Assembly: GCF_016482685.1 (NCBI RefSeq)
Contig: NZ_JACYHF010000009.1
Span: 1-64,000 of the forward strand
Length of the DNA stretch: 64,000 nucleotides
Direction of reading: 5' to 3'
Origin: Streptomyces sp. DSM 110735
Lineage (GTDB): Bacteria; Actinomycetota; Actinomycetes; Streptomycetales; Streptomycetaceae
Below the pieces are notes generated by a model. That model had not been told where the DNA came from, searched no databases, and saw only the letters and a list, made by a program, of their open reading frames with translations. The position numbers and the translations under genes are program-made. Below are positions 50,480 to 58,451 of the stretch, piece by piece. Position 1 is the stretch's first letter; each line of letters starts with the position of its first letter.

Positions 50480-51391
50480 ATGACTCAGTCGCACCCAAGG
50501 ATCAGCAAGGCTGTCATCCCGGCGGCGGGCCTCGGCACCCGGTTCCTGCCGGCCACCAAAGCCACTCCCAAGGAGATGCTGCCGGTCGTCGACAAGCCGG
50601 CGATCCAGTATGTGGTGGAGGAGGCGGTGTCGGCCGGCCTCGACGACGTCCTCATGGTCACCGGACGCAACAAGCGCCCCCTGGAAGACCACTTCGACCG
50701 CAACTACGAGCTGGAATCGGCGCTGCAGAAGAAGGGCGACGCCCAACGGCTCGGCAAGGTGCGCGAGTCCAGCGACCTGGCGACCATGCACTACGTGCGC
50801 CAGGGCGACCCCAAGGGTCTCGGCCACGCGGTCCTCTGCGCCGCCCCGCACGTCGGACACGAGCCCTTCGCCGTCCTCCTCGGTGACGACCTGATCGACC
50901 CCCGCGACCCCCTGCTCCAGCGCATGATCGACATCCAGGAGCAGCACGGCGGCAGCGTCGTCGCGCTCATGGAGGTCGCCCCCGAGCAGATCCACCTTTA
51001 CGGCTGCGCCGCCGTCGAAACCACCGGTGAGAGTGACGTCGTCCGCGTGACCGGACTGGTCGAGAAGCCCGACCCGGCGGACGCCCCCTCGAACTACGCG
51101 ATCATCGGGCGCTACGTCCTCGACCCCGGCATCTTCGAGACCCTGCGCCGCACCGAGCCGGGCCGGGGCGGCGAGATCCAGCTCACCGACGCCCTCCAGC
51201 AGCTCGCCCAGGACGAGAAGGCGGGCGGTCCCGTGCACGGCGTCGTCTTCACCGGGCGCCGCTATGACACCGGTGACCGTGGCGACTACTTGCGTGCCAT
51301 TGTCAGACTCGCGTGCGAACGTGAAGACCTGGGCCCGGACTTCCGGACCTGGCTTCGCACGTACGTAGCCGAGGAGATGCAGGAACGTTGA
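50480..51391 (+). CDS. galU: UTP-glucose-1-phosphate uridylyltransferase
   Basis: 303 residues. Nucleotidyltransferase: KAVIPAAGLGTRFLPATKATPKEMLPVVDKPAIQYVVEEA, PKGLGHAVLCA, VLLGDDLIDP, VTGLVEKP, GGEIQLTDALQQLA, FTGRRYDTGDRGDYLRAIV. Makes UDP-glucose for cell-wall glycans and trehalose. First gene of the galU-moeA-moaC-mogA-GNAT series; its TGA overlaps the TTG start of moeA. Confidence 0.95.
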   Translation: MTQSHPRISKAVIPAAGLGTRFLPATKATPKEMLPVVDKPAIQYVVEEAVSAGLDDVLMVTGRNKRPLEDHFDRNYELESALQKKGDAQRLGKVRESSDLATMHYVRQGDPKGLGHAVLCAAPHVGHEPFAVLLGDDLIDPRDPLLQRMIDIQEQHGGSVVALMEVAPEQIHLYGCAAVETTGESDVVRVTGLVEKPDPADAPSNYAIIGRYVLDPGIFETLRRTEPGRGGEIQLTDALQQLAQDEKAGGPVHGVVFTGRRYDTGDRGDYLRAIVRLACEREDLGPDFRTWLRTYVAEEMQER

Positions 51392-52710
51392 GCACCGCCC
51401 CGAACCGTCCCGCCGGACCGGACCACGTGTGGTCGGTGGACGAGCACCTGGAGGACATCCTCACCACCATCCGCCCGCTCGAACCCATCGAGCTGCCGGT
51501 CCTGGAGGCCCAGGGCTGCGTCCTCGTGGACGACGTGGTGGTGCCGGTGTCCCTGCCCCCGTTCGACAACAGCTCCATGGACGGGTACGCGGTCCGGGTC
51601 GCGGACGTGTCCGGGGCGAGCGAGGAGTACCCGGCCGTCCTGGAGGTCGTCGGCGACGTGGCGGCCGGTGCCGCCGACCTCGTGCGGGTCGGTCCGGGGC
51701 AGGCCGCCCGCATCATGACCGGCGCCCCGCTGCCGCCCGGCGCCGAGGCGGTCGTCGCCGTCGAGCAGACCGACGCCGGGCTCGGCGAGGGTCCGGCGAC
51801 CGGCATGCGCGCCCGCTCGCAGGCTCCCGAGGGCGCCGAGGGCCAGGTGCGGATCTACGAGGCCGTCGAGTCCGGCGCCCATGTGCGCCCCAGCGGCAGC
51901 GACGTACGCGCCGGTGACCTCGCGCTTGCCGCCGGTACGGTCCTGGGACCGCCGCAGGTCGCGCTGCTCGCCGCGATCGGGCGGGGCTCGGTGCGCGTAC
52001 GCCCGCGCCCGCGCGTGGTCGTCATGTCCACCGGCAGTGAACTCGTCCAGCCCGGCGAGGCGTTGGGTCCCGGGCAGATCCACGACTCCAACAGCTTCGC
52101 GCTGACCGCCGCCGCCCGGGACGCGGGCGCCATCGCCTACCGCGTCGGCGCCGTCGAGGACGACGCCGACGTGCTGCGCTCCACCATCGAGGACCAGCTC
52201 GTCCGCGCCGACCTGCTGGTCACCACGGGCGGGGTGAGCGTCGGCGCGTACGACGTGGTCAAGGAGGCGCTCTCCGCCGTCGCCGACGAGGACGAGGCGG
52301 GCGGCGGCGTCGACTTCCGCAAGCTCGCCATGCAGCCCGGCAAGCCGCAGGGCTTCGGCTCGGTCGGTCCCGACCACACCCCGCTCCTCGCGCTGCCCGG
52401 CAACCCGGTGTCGTCGTACGTCTCCTTCGAGCTGTTCGTGCGCCCCGCGATCCGCGCCCTGATGGGTCTGGAGGACGTGCACCGACCGCACACCCGGGCG
52501 ACCTTGCGGACCGAGGAGCCGCTGCGCTCGCCCAAGGGACGCCGCCAGTTCCTGCGCGGCACCTACGCCGACGGCGAGGTCGCCCCGGTGGGCGGCGCGG
52601 GCTCGCACCTGATCGCCGCGCTGGCCCACGCCGACTGCCTCATCGTCCTTCCCGAGGACGTGGATTCGGCCGAGGACGGCACCGAGGTGGAGGTCGTGCT
52701 GCTCGGCTGA
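51388..52710 (+). CDS. MoeA-family molybdopterin molybdotransferase / gephyrin-like (Glp) protein
   Basis: 440 residues from TTG 51388, overlapping the galU stop. Domains: MoeA N (DEHLEDILTTIRPLEPIELPVLEAQGCVLVDDVV, PPFDNSSMDGYAVR), MoCF_biosynth (RVVVMSTGSELVQPGEALGPGQIHDSNSFALTAAARDAGA, DLLVTTGGVSVGAYDVVKEAL, GFGSVGPDHTPLLALPGNPVSSYVSFELFVRP) and MoeA C. Family enzymes insert molybdate into molybdopterin. In corynebacteria the galU-linked MoeA homologue (Glp) also works in division with membrane receptor GlpR; a GlpR/SepX-like gene lies 2 kb downstream here, so either or both roles are possible. Confidence 0.92.
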   Translation: MSTAPNRPAGPDHVWSVDEHLEDILTTIRPLEPIELPVLEAQGCVLVDDVVVPVSLPPFDNSSMDGYAVRVADVSGASEEYPAVLEVVGDVAAGAADLVRVGPGQAARIMTGAPLPPGAEAVVAVEQTDAGLGEGPATGMRARSQAPEGAEGQVRIYEAVESGAHVRPSGSDVRAGDLALAAGTVLGPPQVALLAAIGRGSVRVRPRPRVVVMSTGSELVQPGEALGPGQIHDSNSFALTAAARDAGAIAYRVGAVEDDADVLRSTIEDQLVRADLLVTTGGVSVGAYDVVKEALSAVADEDEAGGGVDFRKLAMQPGKPQGFGSVGPDHTPLLALPGNPVSSYVSFELFVRPAIRALMGLEDVHRPHTRATLRTEEPLRSPKGRRQFLRGTYADGEVAPVGGAGSHLIAALAHADCLIVLPEDVDSAEDGTEVEVVLLG

Positions 52711-52852
52711 CCGGGCGCTCTCCGCGCGGTCCTGACAGGGGCCGCGCGGGGTCTCGACCCGGTGCGCGGGCCGACTTGGAGGTACCGTGTCGCGCACACA
52801 GGCCCGTACAACCAGCATCGGCGACGGGCCGGGACCGGGAGCACGGCACACC

Positions 52853-53332
52853 ATGAGTACGCAGGACCGACTGACGCACATCGACGAGGCGGGCGCGGCC
52901 CGCATGGTCGACGTATCCGGCAAGGACGTGACGGCACGCACCGCGCGCGCCACCGGCCGGGTGCTCGTCTCACCCCGCGTGATCGAGCTGCTGCGCGGCG
53001 AGGGAGTGCCCAAGGGCGACGCGCTCGCCACCGCGCGGATCGCCGGGATCATGGGCGCCAAGCGGACCCCGGACCTGATCCCGCTCTGCCACCCGCTGTC
53101 GGTCTCCGGCGTGAAGCTGGACCTCGCGGTCGCGGACGACGCCGTGGAGATCGCCGCGACGGTGAAGACCACCGACCGTACGGGCGTCGAGATGGAAGCC
53201 CTGACCGCCGTGTCGGTCGCCGCGCTCACCGTGATCGACATGATCAAGGCCGTGGACAAGGGCGCCGTCATCACCGACGTCCGGGTCGAGACGAAGACGG
53301 GCGGCAAGTCGGGCGACTGGAGCCGGGCGTGA
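52853..53332 (+). CDS. moaC: Cyclic pyranopterin monophosphate synthase
   Basis: 159 residues. LTHIDEAGAARMVDVSGKDVTARTARATG, KGDALATARIAGIMGAKRTPDLIPLCHPL, TVKTTDRTGVEMEALTAVSVAALTVIDMIKAVDKGAVITDVRVETKTGGKSG are MoaC hallmarks, including the metal-free active site Lys and Asp of the DMCKA-equivalent segment. Second step of molybdopterin synthesis. The stop overlaps the mogA GTG (GTGA). Confidence 0.95.
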   Translation: MSTQDRLTHIDEAGAARMVDVSGKDVTARTARATGRVLVSPRVIELLRGEGVPKGDALATARIAGIMGAKRTPDLIPLCHPLSVSGVKLDLAVADDAVEIAATVKTTDRTGVEMEALTAVSVAALTVIDMIKAVDKGAVITDVRVETKTGGKSGDWSRA

Positions 53333-53886
53333 GCGCGGACGCGCCCCTGGGCGGCGCCCTGACCGCGCCGTACAGCGCGCTGGTCGTCACCGCCTCCAAC
53401 CGGGCCGCCGCCGGGGTCTACGCCGACAGGGGCGGACCGATGGTCGCCGAGGGGCTGCGCGGTTTCGGCTTCGCCGTGGACGGACCCCGGGTGGTGCCCG
53501 ACGGCGAGCCGGTGAAGGCGGCGCTGGGCGAGGCCGTGGCGGCGGGGTACGACGTGGTCGTGACCACCGGCGGCACCGGCATCTCGCCCACCGACCGCAC
53601 CCCGGAGGCGACCCGCGAGGTCCTCGACTACGAGGTGCCGGGCATCGCGGAGGCGATCCGGGCGTACGGCCGGGAGAAGATCCCCACCGCAGTCCTCTCG
53701 CGCGGTCTTTCCGGAGTCGCGGGCGGCACGGTGATCGTGAACCTGCCCGGCTCGACCGGGGGAGTGCGGGACGGGCTCGCCGTCCTGGAGCCGCTGCTGG
53801 TCCACGCCGTGGACCAGATCCGCGGCGGCGACCACCCCCGCCCCGCCGCGGCGGAGCCCGCCGCCGGTTCCGGGGGTGCGAGCTGA
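53329..53886 (+). CDS. Molybdopterin adenylyltransferase (MogA/MoaB family)
   Basis: 185 residues, GTG start with GGAG 7 nt upstream. SALVVTASNRAAAGVYADRGGPMVAEGLRGFGF, DVVVTTGGTGISPTDRTPEATREVLDYEVPGIAEAIRAYG, LSRGLSGVAGGTVIVNLPGSTGGVRDGLAVLEPLLVHAVDQIRGGDH match MogA. Adenylates molybdopterin before molybdate insertion. Coupled to moaC upstream and GNAT downstream. Confidence 0.94.
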   Translation: MSADAPLGGALTAPYSALVVTASNRAAAGVYADRGGPMVAEGLRGFGFAVDGPRVVPDGEPVKAALGEAVAAGYDVVVTTGGTGISPTDRTPEATREVLDYEVPGIAEAIRAYGREKIPTAVLSRGLSGVAGGTVIVNLPGSTGGVRDGLAVLEPLLVHAVDQIRGGDHPRPAAAEPAAGSGGAS

Positions 53887-54530
53887 CCGGGCGGTCCTGG
53901 CCCGTCGCGCTGGCGGACGCGGATGTCGTCCTCCGGCCGATAAGACTGCGCGACCAGCGGGCCTGGCGCGAGGTGAACCGGCGCAACCGGGACTGGCTGC
54001 GCCCCTGGGAGGCGACCATCCCGCCGCCCACTCCGCAGGGTCCGATCACGCACCGGCCGACCTACCGCCAGATGGTCCGTCATCTGCGCTCGGAGGCGCA
54101 CGCGGGGCGGATGCTGCCGTTCGTCATCGAGTACCAGGGCCGTCTGGTCGGCCAGCTCACGGTCGCCGGGATCACCTGGGGCTCCATGTGCTCGGGGCAC
54201 ATCGGCTACTGGGTGGACGAGTCCGTCGCCGGGCGCGGGGTCATGCCGACCGCCGTCGCGCTGGTGGTGGACCACTGTTTCCGCTCGGTCGGTCTGCACC
54301 GCCTCGAGGTGTGCATTCGCCCCGAGAACCGGCCCAGCCGCCGGGTCGTGGAGAAACTCGGATTCCGCGAGGAGGGGCTGCGACCGCGCTATCTGCACAT
54401 CGACGGCGCCTGGCGCGACCACCTCGTCTACGCCCTCACGGCGGAGGAGGTCCCCGACGGACTGCTCTCGCGCTGGCGGCGCACGCGTGCGGAGAACGCG
54501 TCCGGAAATCAGCCGACCCCCGGAAATTGA
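53883..54530 (+). CDS. RimJ-like GNAT acetyltransferase
   Basis: 215 residues if started at CTG 53883, which overlaps the mogA stop (CTGA) and restores the first GNAT strand (VVLRPIRLRDQRAWREVNRRNRDWL); the first GTG in frame is 53973 and would truncate it. Acetyl-CoA motif SVAGRGVMPTAVALVVDHCF and LHRLEVCIRPENRPSRRVVEKLGFREEGLRPRYLHIDGAWRDHLVYAL. Ribosomal-protein-type N-acetyltransferase as in mycobacterial rimJ beside galU-moeA. CTG initiation is inferred from alignment, not proven. Confidence 0.87.
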   Translation: MTGRSWPVALADADVVLRPIRLRDQRAWREVNRRNRDWLRPWEATIPPPTPQGPITHRPTYRQMVRHLRSEAHAGRMLPFVIEYQGRLVGQLTVAGITWGSMCSGHIGYWVDESVAGRGVMPTAVALVVDHCFRSVGLHRLEVCIRPENRPSRRVVEKLGFREEGLRPRYLHIDGAWRDHLVYALTAEEVPDGLLSRWRRTRAENASGNQPTPGN

Positions 54531-54703
54531 ATAAGTGTTCGAATTCGATCGGTCACTGACCGTTCCGAGGCATATCAATTCATGACTTCGACGGTCGGCT
54601 GATCGCATCGGTCGCAAAAAAAGCTCGGAATATCAGCCAGATCGTGCGACACACCGGCTCAATTGGCGGATGGCCCCGTACAAACCCCTCTACCGTGTGA
54701 GGC

Positions 54704-55948
54704 GTGAGCAGCAGCGGCCTCATTTACGCAGTCATCGTCGGGGCCTGGGCCGCCTACTTGGTGCCGATGTGGCTCCGTAGGCAGGACGAGCTGAACGAGG
54801 CCCGTCCGACGGAACGCTTCAGCACCGCCATCCGGCTGCTGTCCGGACGGGCGGGAATGGAGCGCCGGTACGCCAAGGACCTGCGGGCGCGCTCCGCCGA
54901 CGAGGGGGAGCCGGACGCCGGTGACCCGGACACCGTCACCGACTCGGTGGACGTCCGGGCCTTCGCCATGCCTCCGACCCGCCGTCAGGCGCGCGCGGAC
55001 GTCCCCGCGGAGGAGCCCGGGCATCCCGAGCCGACCCCCAAGTCCCCCTCGGCGCAGGCGCATCACTCCGGCTCGCACCAGGCGCCCGCGCCCGTGTCGG
55101 CGCCGGTGCCCGCGCCCGCGTCGGCGCGGCAGCGGGGCGCCAACCCCGCCTCCGCCAGGGCTCAGGGCGCCCAGGGCGCCCGGCGCGCCCCGGCACCGCA
55201 GACGGCCGCCGCCCGCGCCCAGCGCTCCAAGGTGCTCGCGCGGCGCAGACGCACCACCGTGGTGCTCTTCCTCGCCTTCACCTGCGGCGCGATCGTCGCC
55301 GCCGTCGGCGGGCTCGCCTTCCTGTGGGCGCCCGCCGTGCCCGCCCTCCTGCTCAGCGGCTACATCGCCTATCTGCGCACCCAGGAACGGCGCCGCTTCG
55401 CCTACCAGATGGACCGCCGCCGCGCCGAGGACGCCGCCCGCCACCTGCGCGAGAACGCGCGTCGTCCGCGCCGCCGCACCCCGGTCGACGCGGGTGCCGT
55501 CGCCGACGAACCGGAGGAGGGATCAGGGCCGAAGACCGACCCCGCCCTGTCCGCCGCGCTCGCCGCCGACCGCCGCGCCCTCGTCGAGCAGACCGACCAC
55601 GCCGAATGGGTCGACCAGCAGCGCGAGCGCACCCGGCCGCCCGGACACGGCGAGAGCTGGGACCCGGTCCCGGTCCCGCTGCCCACCTACGTCACCGCCC
55701 CGGTCGCCCCGCGCGCCACTCCCGACGTCGACCTCGGCGCCCCGGACACCTGGAGCTCCGCCCGCTCCGGTCCGGTCGTGTCGGAGCACGAGTCGGAGAC
55801 GCCGGAGGAAGTCGCGGAGCCCCGCGCCGAGGACGCCCGCGACGCCGCCCGCCGCGCCGCCTCCGCCCGCCGCTCCCGCGAGCGCGGGCGCACCCCCCTC
55901 TTCGACCAGTACGAGACCGACGGGCGCCCCCGCGCCGCCAACGAGTGA
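54704..55948 (+). CDS. SepX/GlpR-like division membrane protein
   Basis: 414 residues. One N-terminal helix (GLIYAVIVGAWAAYLVPMWL), a long Pro/Ala linker, two adjacent membrane helices in the middle (TTVVLFLAFTCGAIVAAVGGLAFLWAPAVPALLLSGYIAYLRTQERR) and an acidic/basic disordered C-terminus. This layout and position after galU-moeA-moaC-rimJ match Streptomyces SepX and the corynebacterial/mycobacterial GlpR. SepX is reported to be required for cell division and sporulation in Streptomyces; GlpR is the receptor of the MoeA-like Glp. No catalytic motif. The 174-bp upstream region contains palindrome CGGTCA-C-TGACCG (54550-54562) and TCGAATTCGA. Confidence 0.8.
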   Translation: MSSSGLIYAVIVGAWAAYLVPMWLRRQDELNEARPTERFSTAIRLLSGRAGMERRYAKDLRARSADEGEPDAGDPDTVTDSVDVRAFAMPPTRRQARADVPAEEPGHPEPTPKSPSAQAHHSGSHQAPAPVSAPVPAPASARQRGANPASARAQGAQGARRAPAPQTAAARAQRSKVLARRRRTTVVLFLAFTCGAIVAAVGGLAFLWAPAVPALLLSGYIAYLRTQERRRFAYQMDRRRAEDAARHLRENARRPRRRTPVDAGAVADEPEEGSGPKTDPALSAALAADRRALVEQTDHAEWVDQQRERTRPPGHGESWDPVPVPLPTYVTAPVAPRATPDVDLGAPDTWSSARSGPVVSEHESETPEEVAEPRAEDARDAARRAASARRSRERGRTPLFDQYETDGRPRAANE

Positions 55949-56021
55949 CCCCCGCCCTGACCAGTCCGGGAGCGGATTTCCGAGCACCCGGATCGGGATG
56001 CTAGAGTTTCACTCGTTGCAA

Positions 56022-56095
56022 GGGCCTGTGGCGCAGTCCGGTAGCGCACCTCGTTCGCATCGAGGGGGCCAGGGGTTCAAATCCCCTCAGGTCCA
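56022..56095 (+). tRNA. tRNA-Ala(CGC)
   Basis: 74 nt. Acceptor GGGCCTG/CAGGTCC, D arm GCGC..GCGC, anticodon arm CCTCG-TTCGCAT-CGAGG with anticodon CGC (56056-56058), T arm AGGGG-TTCAAAT-CCCCT; CCA not encoded. Reads GCG. Confidence 0.95.
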
Positions 56096-56120
56096 CGCAG
56101 CGCCGCCTTCGAGGCGGTCA

Positions 56121-56156
56121 CGAGATCCCCGTCCGATTCATCGGACGGGGATCTCG
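56121..56156 (+). terminator. Hairpin after tRNA-Ala
   Basis: 16-bp perfect stem (56121-56136/56141-56156) with TTCA loop, 25 nt after the tRNA. Confidence 0.8.
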
Positions 56157-56273
56157 GCGTTTCCGGGTTCTGTTGAGCCGTCTCCCCGCGGTTTCCCCCG
56201 GCTCTTGAACCGTGGGGCGGTCAAGTCCGCTCCGCGCCAAGGCGCTTGGAACCCCGAGACCGCCCCCGCCCGG

Positions 56274-56750
56274 TCACAGCCGCTTGGCGAAGCAGCGGCT
56301 GCTCTCGTACTCGCGGTAGAAGCCGAACTTGGTGCAGAGGGTGTAGCCGCTGGAGGTGTAGAGGGCGATGGCCTCCGGCTGGCGGGTGCCGGTCTCCAGG
56401 ACCATGCGGCGGCGTCCGGCGGCGCGGGCGTCGTTCTCCAGGGCGGTGAGCATGAGACGGGCGAGTCCGCGGCCGCGCATGTCCGCGACGACGAACATGC
56501 GCTTCAGTTCGGCGTCGCCGTCCTCGTTGCCCTCGCCGTTGCTGTCCTGGCCGCGCCAGCCGCCGGTGGCGACCGGGCGGTCGCGCTCGTCGTAGGCGAT
56601 CAGATAGACGCCCCGGGGCGGGTCGAAGTCGGTGACGTCCAGCGCGGTGGCGTCGCCGCCGTCGCCGTAGCGCACGTGGTACTCGGCCTGGACCTCGTCG
56701 TTGAGCTTGACGGCGTCGGGGTGGTCGAAGCGGACGCGGCGTATGTTCAT
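56274..56750 (-). CDS. GNAT-family acetyltransferase
   Basis: 158 residues, ATG 56750. NIRRVRFDHPDAVKLNDEVQAEYHVRYGDGG, RPVATGGWRG, AELKRMFVVADMRGRGLARLMLTALENDARAAGRRRMVLETGTRQPEAIALYTSSGYTLCTKFGFYREYESSRCF. Classic GNAT V/I-x-x-x-x-R/Q-G-R-G-L-A acetyl-CoA loop (MRGRGLARLM). Substrate unknown. Divergent from the exonuclease III gene across 69 bp. Confidence 0.92.
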   Translation of the reverse strand: MNIRRVRFDHPDAVKLNDEVQAEYHVRYGDGGDATALDVTDFDPPRGVYLIAYDERDRPVATGGWRGQDSNGEGNEDGDAELKRMFVVADMRGRGLARLMLTALENDARAAGRRRMVLETGTRQPEAIALYTSSGYTLCTKFGFYREYESSRCFAKRL

Positions 56751-56819
56751 GCTGGTGACCGTACTTCCATGCGTGCTGTGGAGCGTCGTCGGGTTGTCGG
56801 GGTCTGCCGGTATCGTGCC

Positions 56820-57626
56820 ATGGTGCTGACTGTTACCTCCGTGAACGTGAACGGGCTCCGCGCCGCCGCCAGGAAGGGCTTCGTGGAGTGGCTGGCGCGG
56901 ACCTCCGCCGACGTGGTCTGCCTCCAGGAGGTGCGCGCCGAGCCGCACCAGTTGCCCGCGGAGGTCCGCGAGCCCGACGGCTGGCACGTCGTGCACGCCC
57001 CGGCCGCCGCCAAGGGGCGCGCCGGTGTCTCGCTGTACACGCGCCGTGAGCCCGACCGGGTCCGCACCGGCTTCGGCTCCGCCGAGTTCGACGGCTCCGG
57101 GCGTTACGTCGAGGCGGAGCTGCCCGGCGTCACCGTCGCCTCGCTCTATCTGCCCTCCGGCGAGGTCGGCACCGAGCGGCAGGACGAGAAGATCCGCTTC
57201 ATGGGCGAGTTCCTGGCCCACCTCAAGGAGCTGCGCGAGCGGTCCGCCGCCGAGGGGCGCGAGGTCCTGGTCTGCGGCGACTGGAACATCGCCCACCAGC
57301 AGGCCGACCTCAAGAACTGGCGCGCGAACAGCAAGAGCTCCGGCTTCCTGCCCGAGGAGCGCGAGTGGCTGAGCCGGGTGCTCGCGCCCGAGGACGGCGG
57401 CTACGTCGATGTCGTGCGCGCCCTGCACCCGGGCGTGACCGGTCCCTACAGCTGGTGGTCCTACCGCGGGCGCGCCTTCGACAACGACTCCGGCTGGCGC
57501 ATCGACTACCACCTGGCCACCGCCGGGCTCGCCGCCAGGGCCGTCAAGGGGTACGTGGAGCGCGCCGCCACGCACGCCGAGCGCTGGTCGGACCACGCGC
57601 CGGTGACGGTCGTCTACGAGCGCTGA
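56820..57626 (+). CDS. xth: Exodeoxyribonuclease III
   Basis: 268 residues. Endonuclease/exonuclease/phosphatase fold: TSVNVNGLRAAARKGFVEWLARTSADVVCLQEVRAE (LQE catalytic Glu), KGRAGVSLYTRREPDRVRTGFG, RYVEAELPGVTVASLYLPSG, VLVCGDWNIAHQQADLKNW (GDWN), and SDHAPVTVVYE. AP endonuclease and 3'-5' exonuclease in base-excision repair. Starts ATG 56820 without a strong ribosome site. Confidence 0.95.
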   Translation: MVLTVTSVNVNGLRAAARKGFVEWLARTSADVVCLQEVRAEPHQLPAEVREPDGWHVVHAPAAAKGRAGVSLYTRREPDRVRTGFGSAEFDGSGRYVEAELPGVTVASLYLPSGEVGTERQDEKIRFMGEFLAHLKELRERSAAEGREVLVCGDWNIAHQQADLKNWRANSKSSGFLPEEREWLSRVLAPEDGGYVDVVRALHPGVTGPYSWWSYRGRAFDNDSGWRIDYHLATAGLAARAVKGYVERAATHAERWSDHAPVTVVYER

Positions 57627-57642
57627 GCGCCCTCGGGTCCGC

Positions 57643-58320
57643 TCACTCCGGTTTCCTGAGCCGTCGGTCCATCGCCAGCGACAGCTCCGCCTCCACCACG
57701 CTCCGCGCGAGCGGGCGCAGCCGGTGCAGGTCCTCCTCGGGACCGTGCCGCAGGACCAGGGAGGCGAAGAGGTCGGCGAGGGCGTCCACGTGTTCGCGGA
57801 CGCGGGCGCCCGCCGCCAGCACCTCGGCCAGCGGGATGCCCTCGCGGACCAGGGCGGAGGAGACGTCGAGCAGACGGCGGCTGATGTGCACGATCTCGTC
57901 GCCGTCGGTGCCGACGTAGCCCAGCTCCAGGGCGGCGGCGAGGTTCTCCGGGGTGATGTGGTCCTCGAAGCGGGCGGCGAGTTCCTCGGGGGTCAGCCGG
58001 ACCGGCTCCTCCTCGCTCGGCGGTCCCACGCCCAGCAGGTCGGCGACGTCGCGCCCGTTGTCGAGCGCCTCGGCCAGCTCGGCTATGCCGCTGAGGGTGT
58101 GGCCGCGCTCAAGGAGCGCCGAGATCGTGCGCAGCCGGGCCAGGTGGTGGTCGTCGTACCAGGCGATACGTCCCTCGCGGCGGGGCGGTGGGATCAGCTT
58201 GCGCTCGCGGTAGAAGCGCAGGGTGCGCACGGTGATGCCGGCCAGCCGGGCCAGCTCCTCCATGCGGTACTCGCGTACGCCGCCGGTCTGCTCCGCGCTG
58301 TGTCCGCCCTCTTCCGTCAC
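57643..58320 (-). CDS. MerR-family regulator
   Basis: 225 residues. HTH at 17-60 (YRMEELARLAGITVRTLRFYRERKLIPPPRREGRIAWYDDHHLARLRTISALLERGHTLSGIAELAEAL) and a long helical effector domain (LTPEELAARFEDHITPENLAAALELGYVGTDGDEIV, LLDVSSALVREGIPLAEVLAAGARVREHVDAL). No Cys pair for metals, so a drug or metabolite sensor. Divergent from the BVMO operon over 131 bp containing paired palindromes; likely its regulator. Confidence 0.92.
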   Translation of the reverse strand: MTEEGGHSAEQTGGVREYRMEELARLAGITVRTLRFYRERKLIPPPRREGRIAWYDDHHLARLRTISALLERGHTLSGIAELAEALDNGRDVADLLGVGPPSEEEPVRLTPEELAARFEDHITPENLAAALELGYVGTDGDEIVHISRRLLDVSSALVREGIPLAEVLAAGARVREHVDALADLFASLVLRHGPEEDLHRLRPLARSVVEAELSLAMDRRLRKPE

Positions 58321-58337
58321 GCCCGCAGCCTATGGCG

Positions 58338-58379
58338 TACCGCCGGTAACTTTCCTTCCGCGCCCCCTACCGCTCGGTA
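58338..58379. promoter_or_regulatory. Paired TACCG/CGGTA palindromes between MerR and BVMO
   Basis: TACCG-C-CGGTA (58338-58348) and TACCG-CT-CGGTA (58368-58379), 30 bp apart, between the divergent starts at 58320 and 58452. Probable MerR operator pair. Confidence 0.7.
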
Positions 58380-58404
58380 CGGAGCTGCTCTACAGTCCCA
58401 TTGC

Positions 58405-58420
58405 GCCAGTGTTCACTGGC
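58405..58420. promoter_or_regulatory. Second palindrome in the BVMO promoter
   Basis: GCCAGTG-TT-CACTGGC, perfect 7-bp arms, ending 32 nt before the BVMO start. A different operator class from the TACCG pair, so possibly for another regulator. Confidence 0.6.
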
Positions 58421-58451
58421 AGAGTCCAAGCTGATGCGTGGAGGCTTCGGG

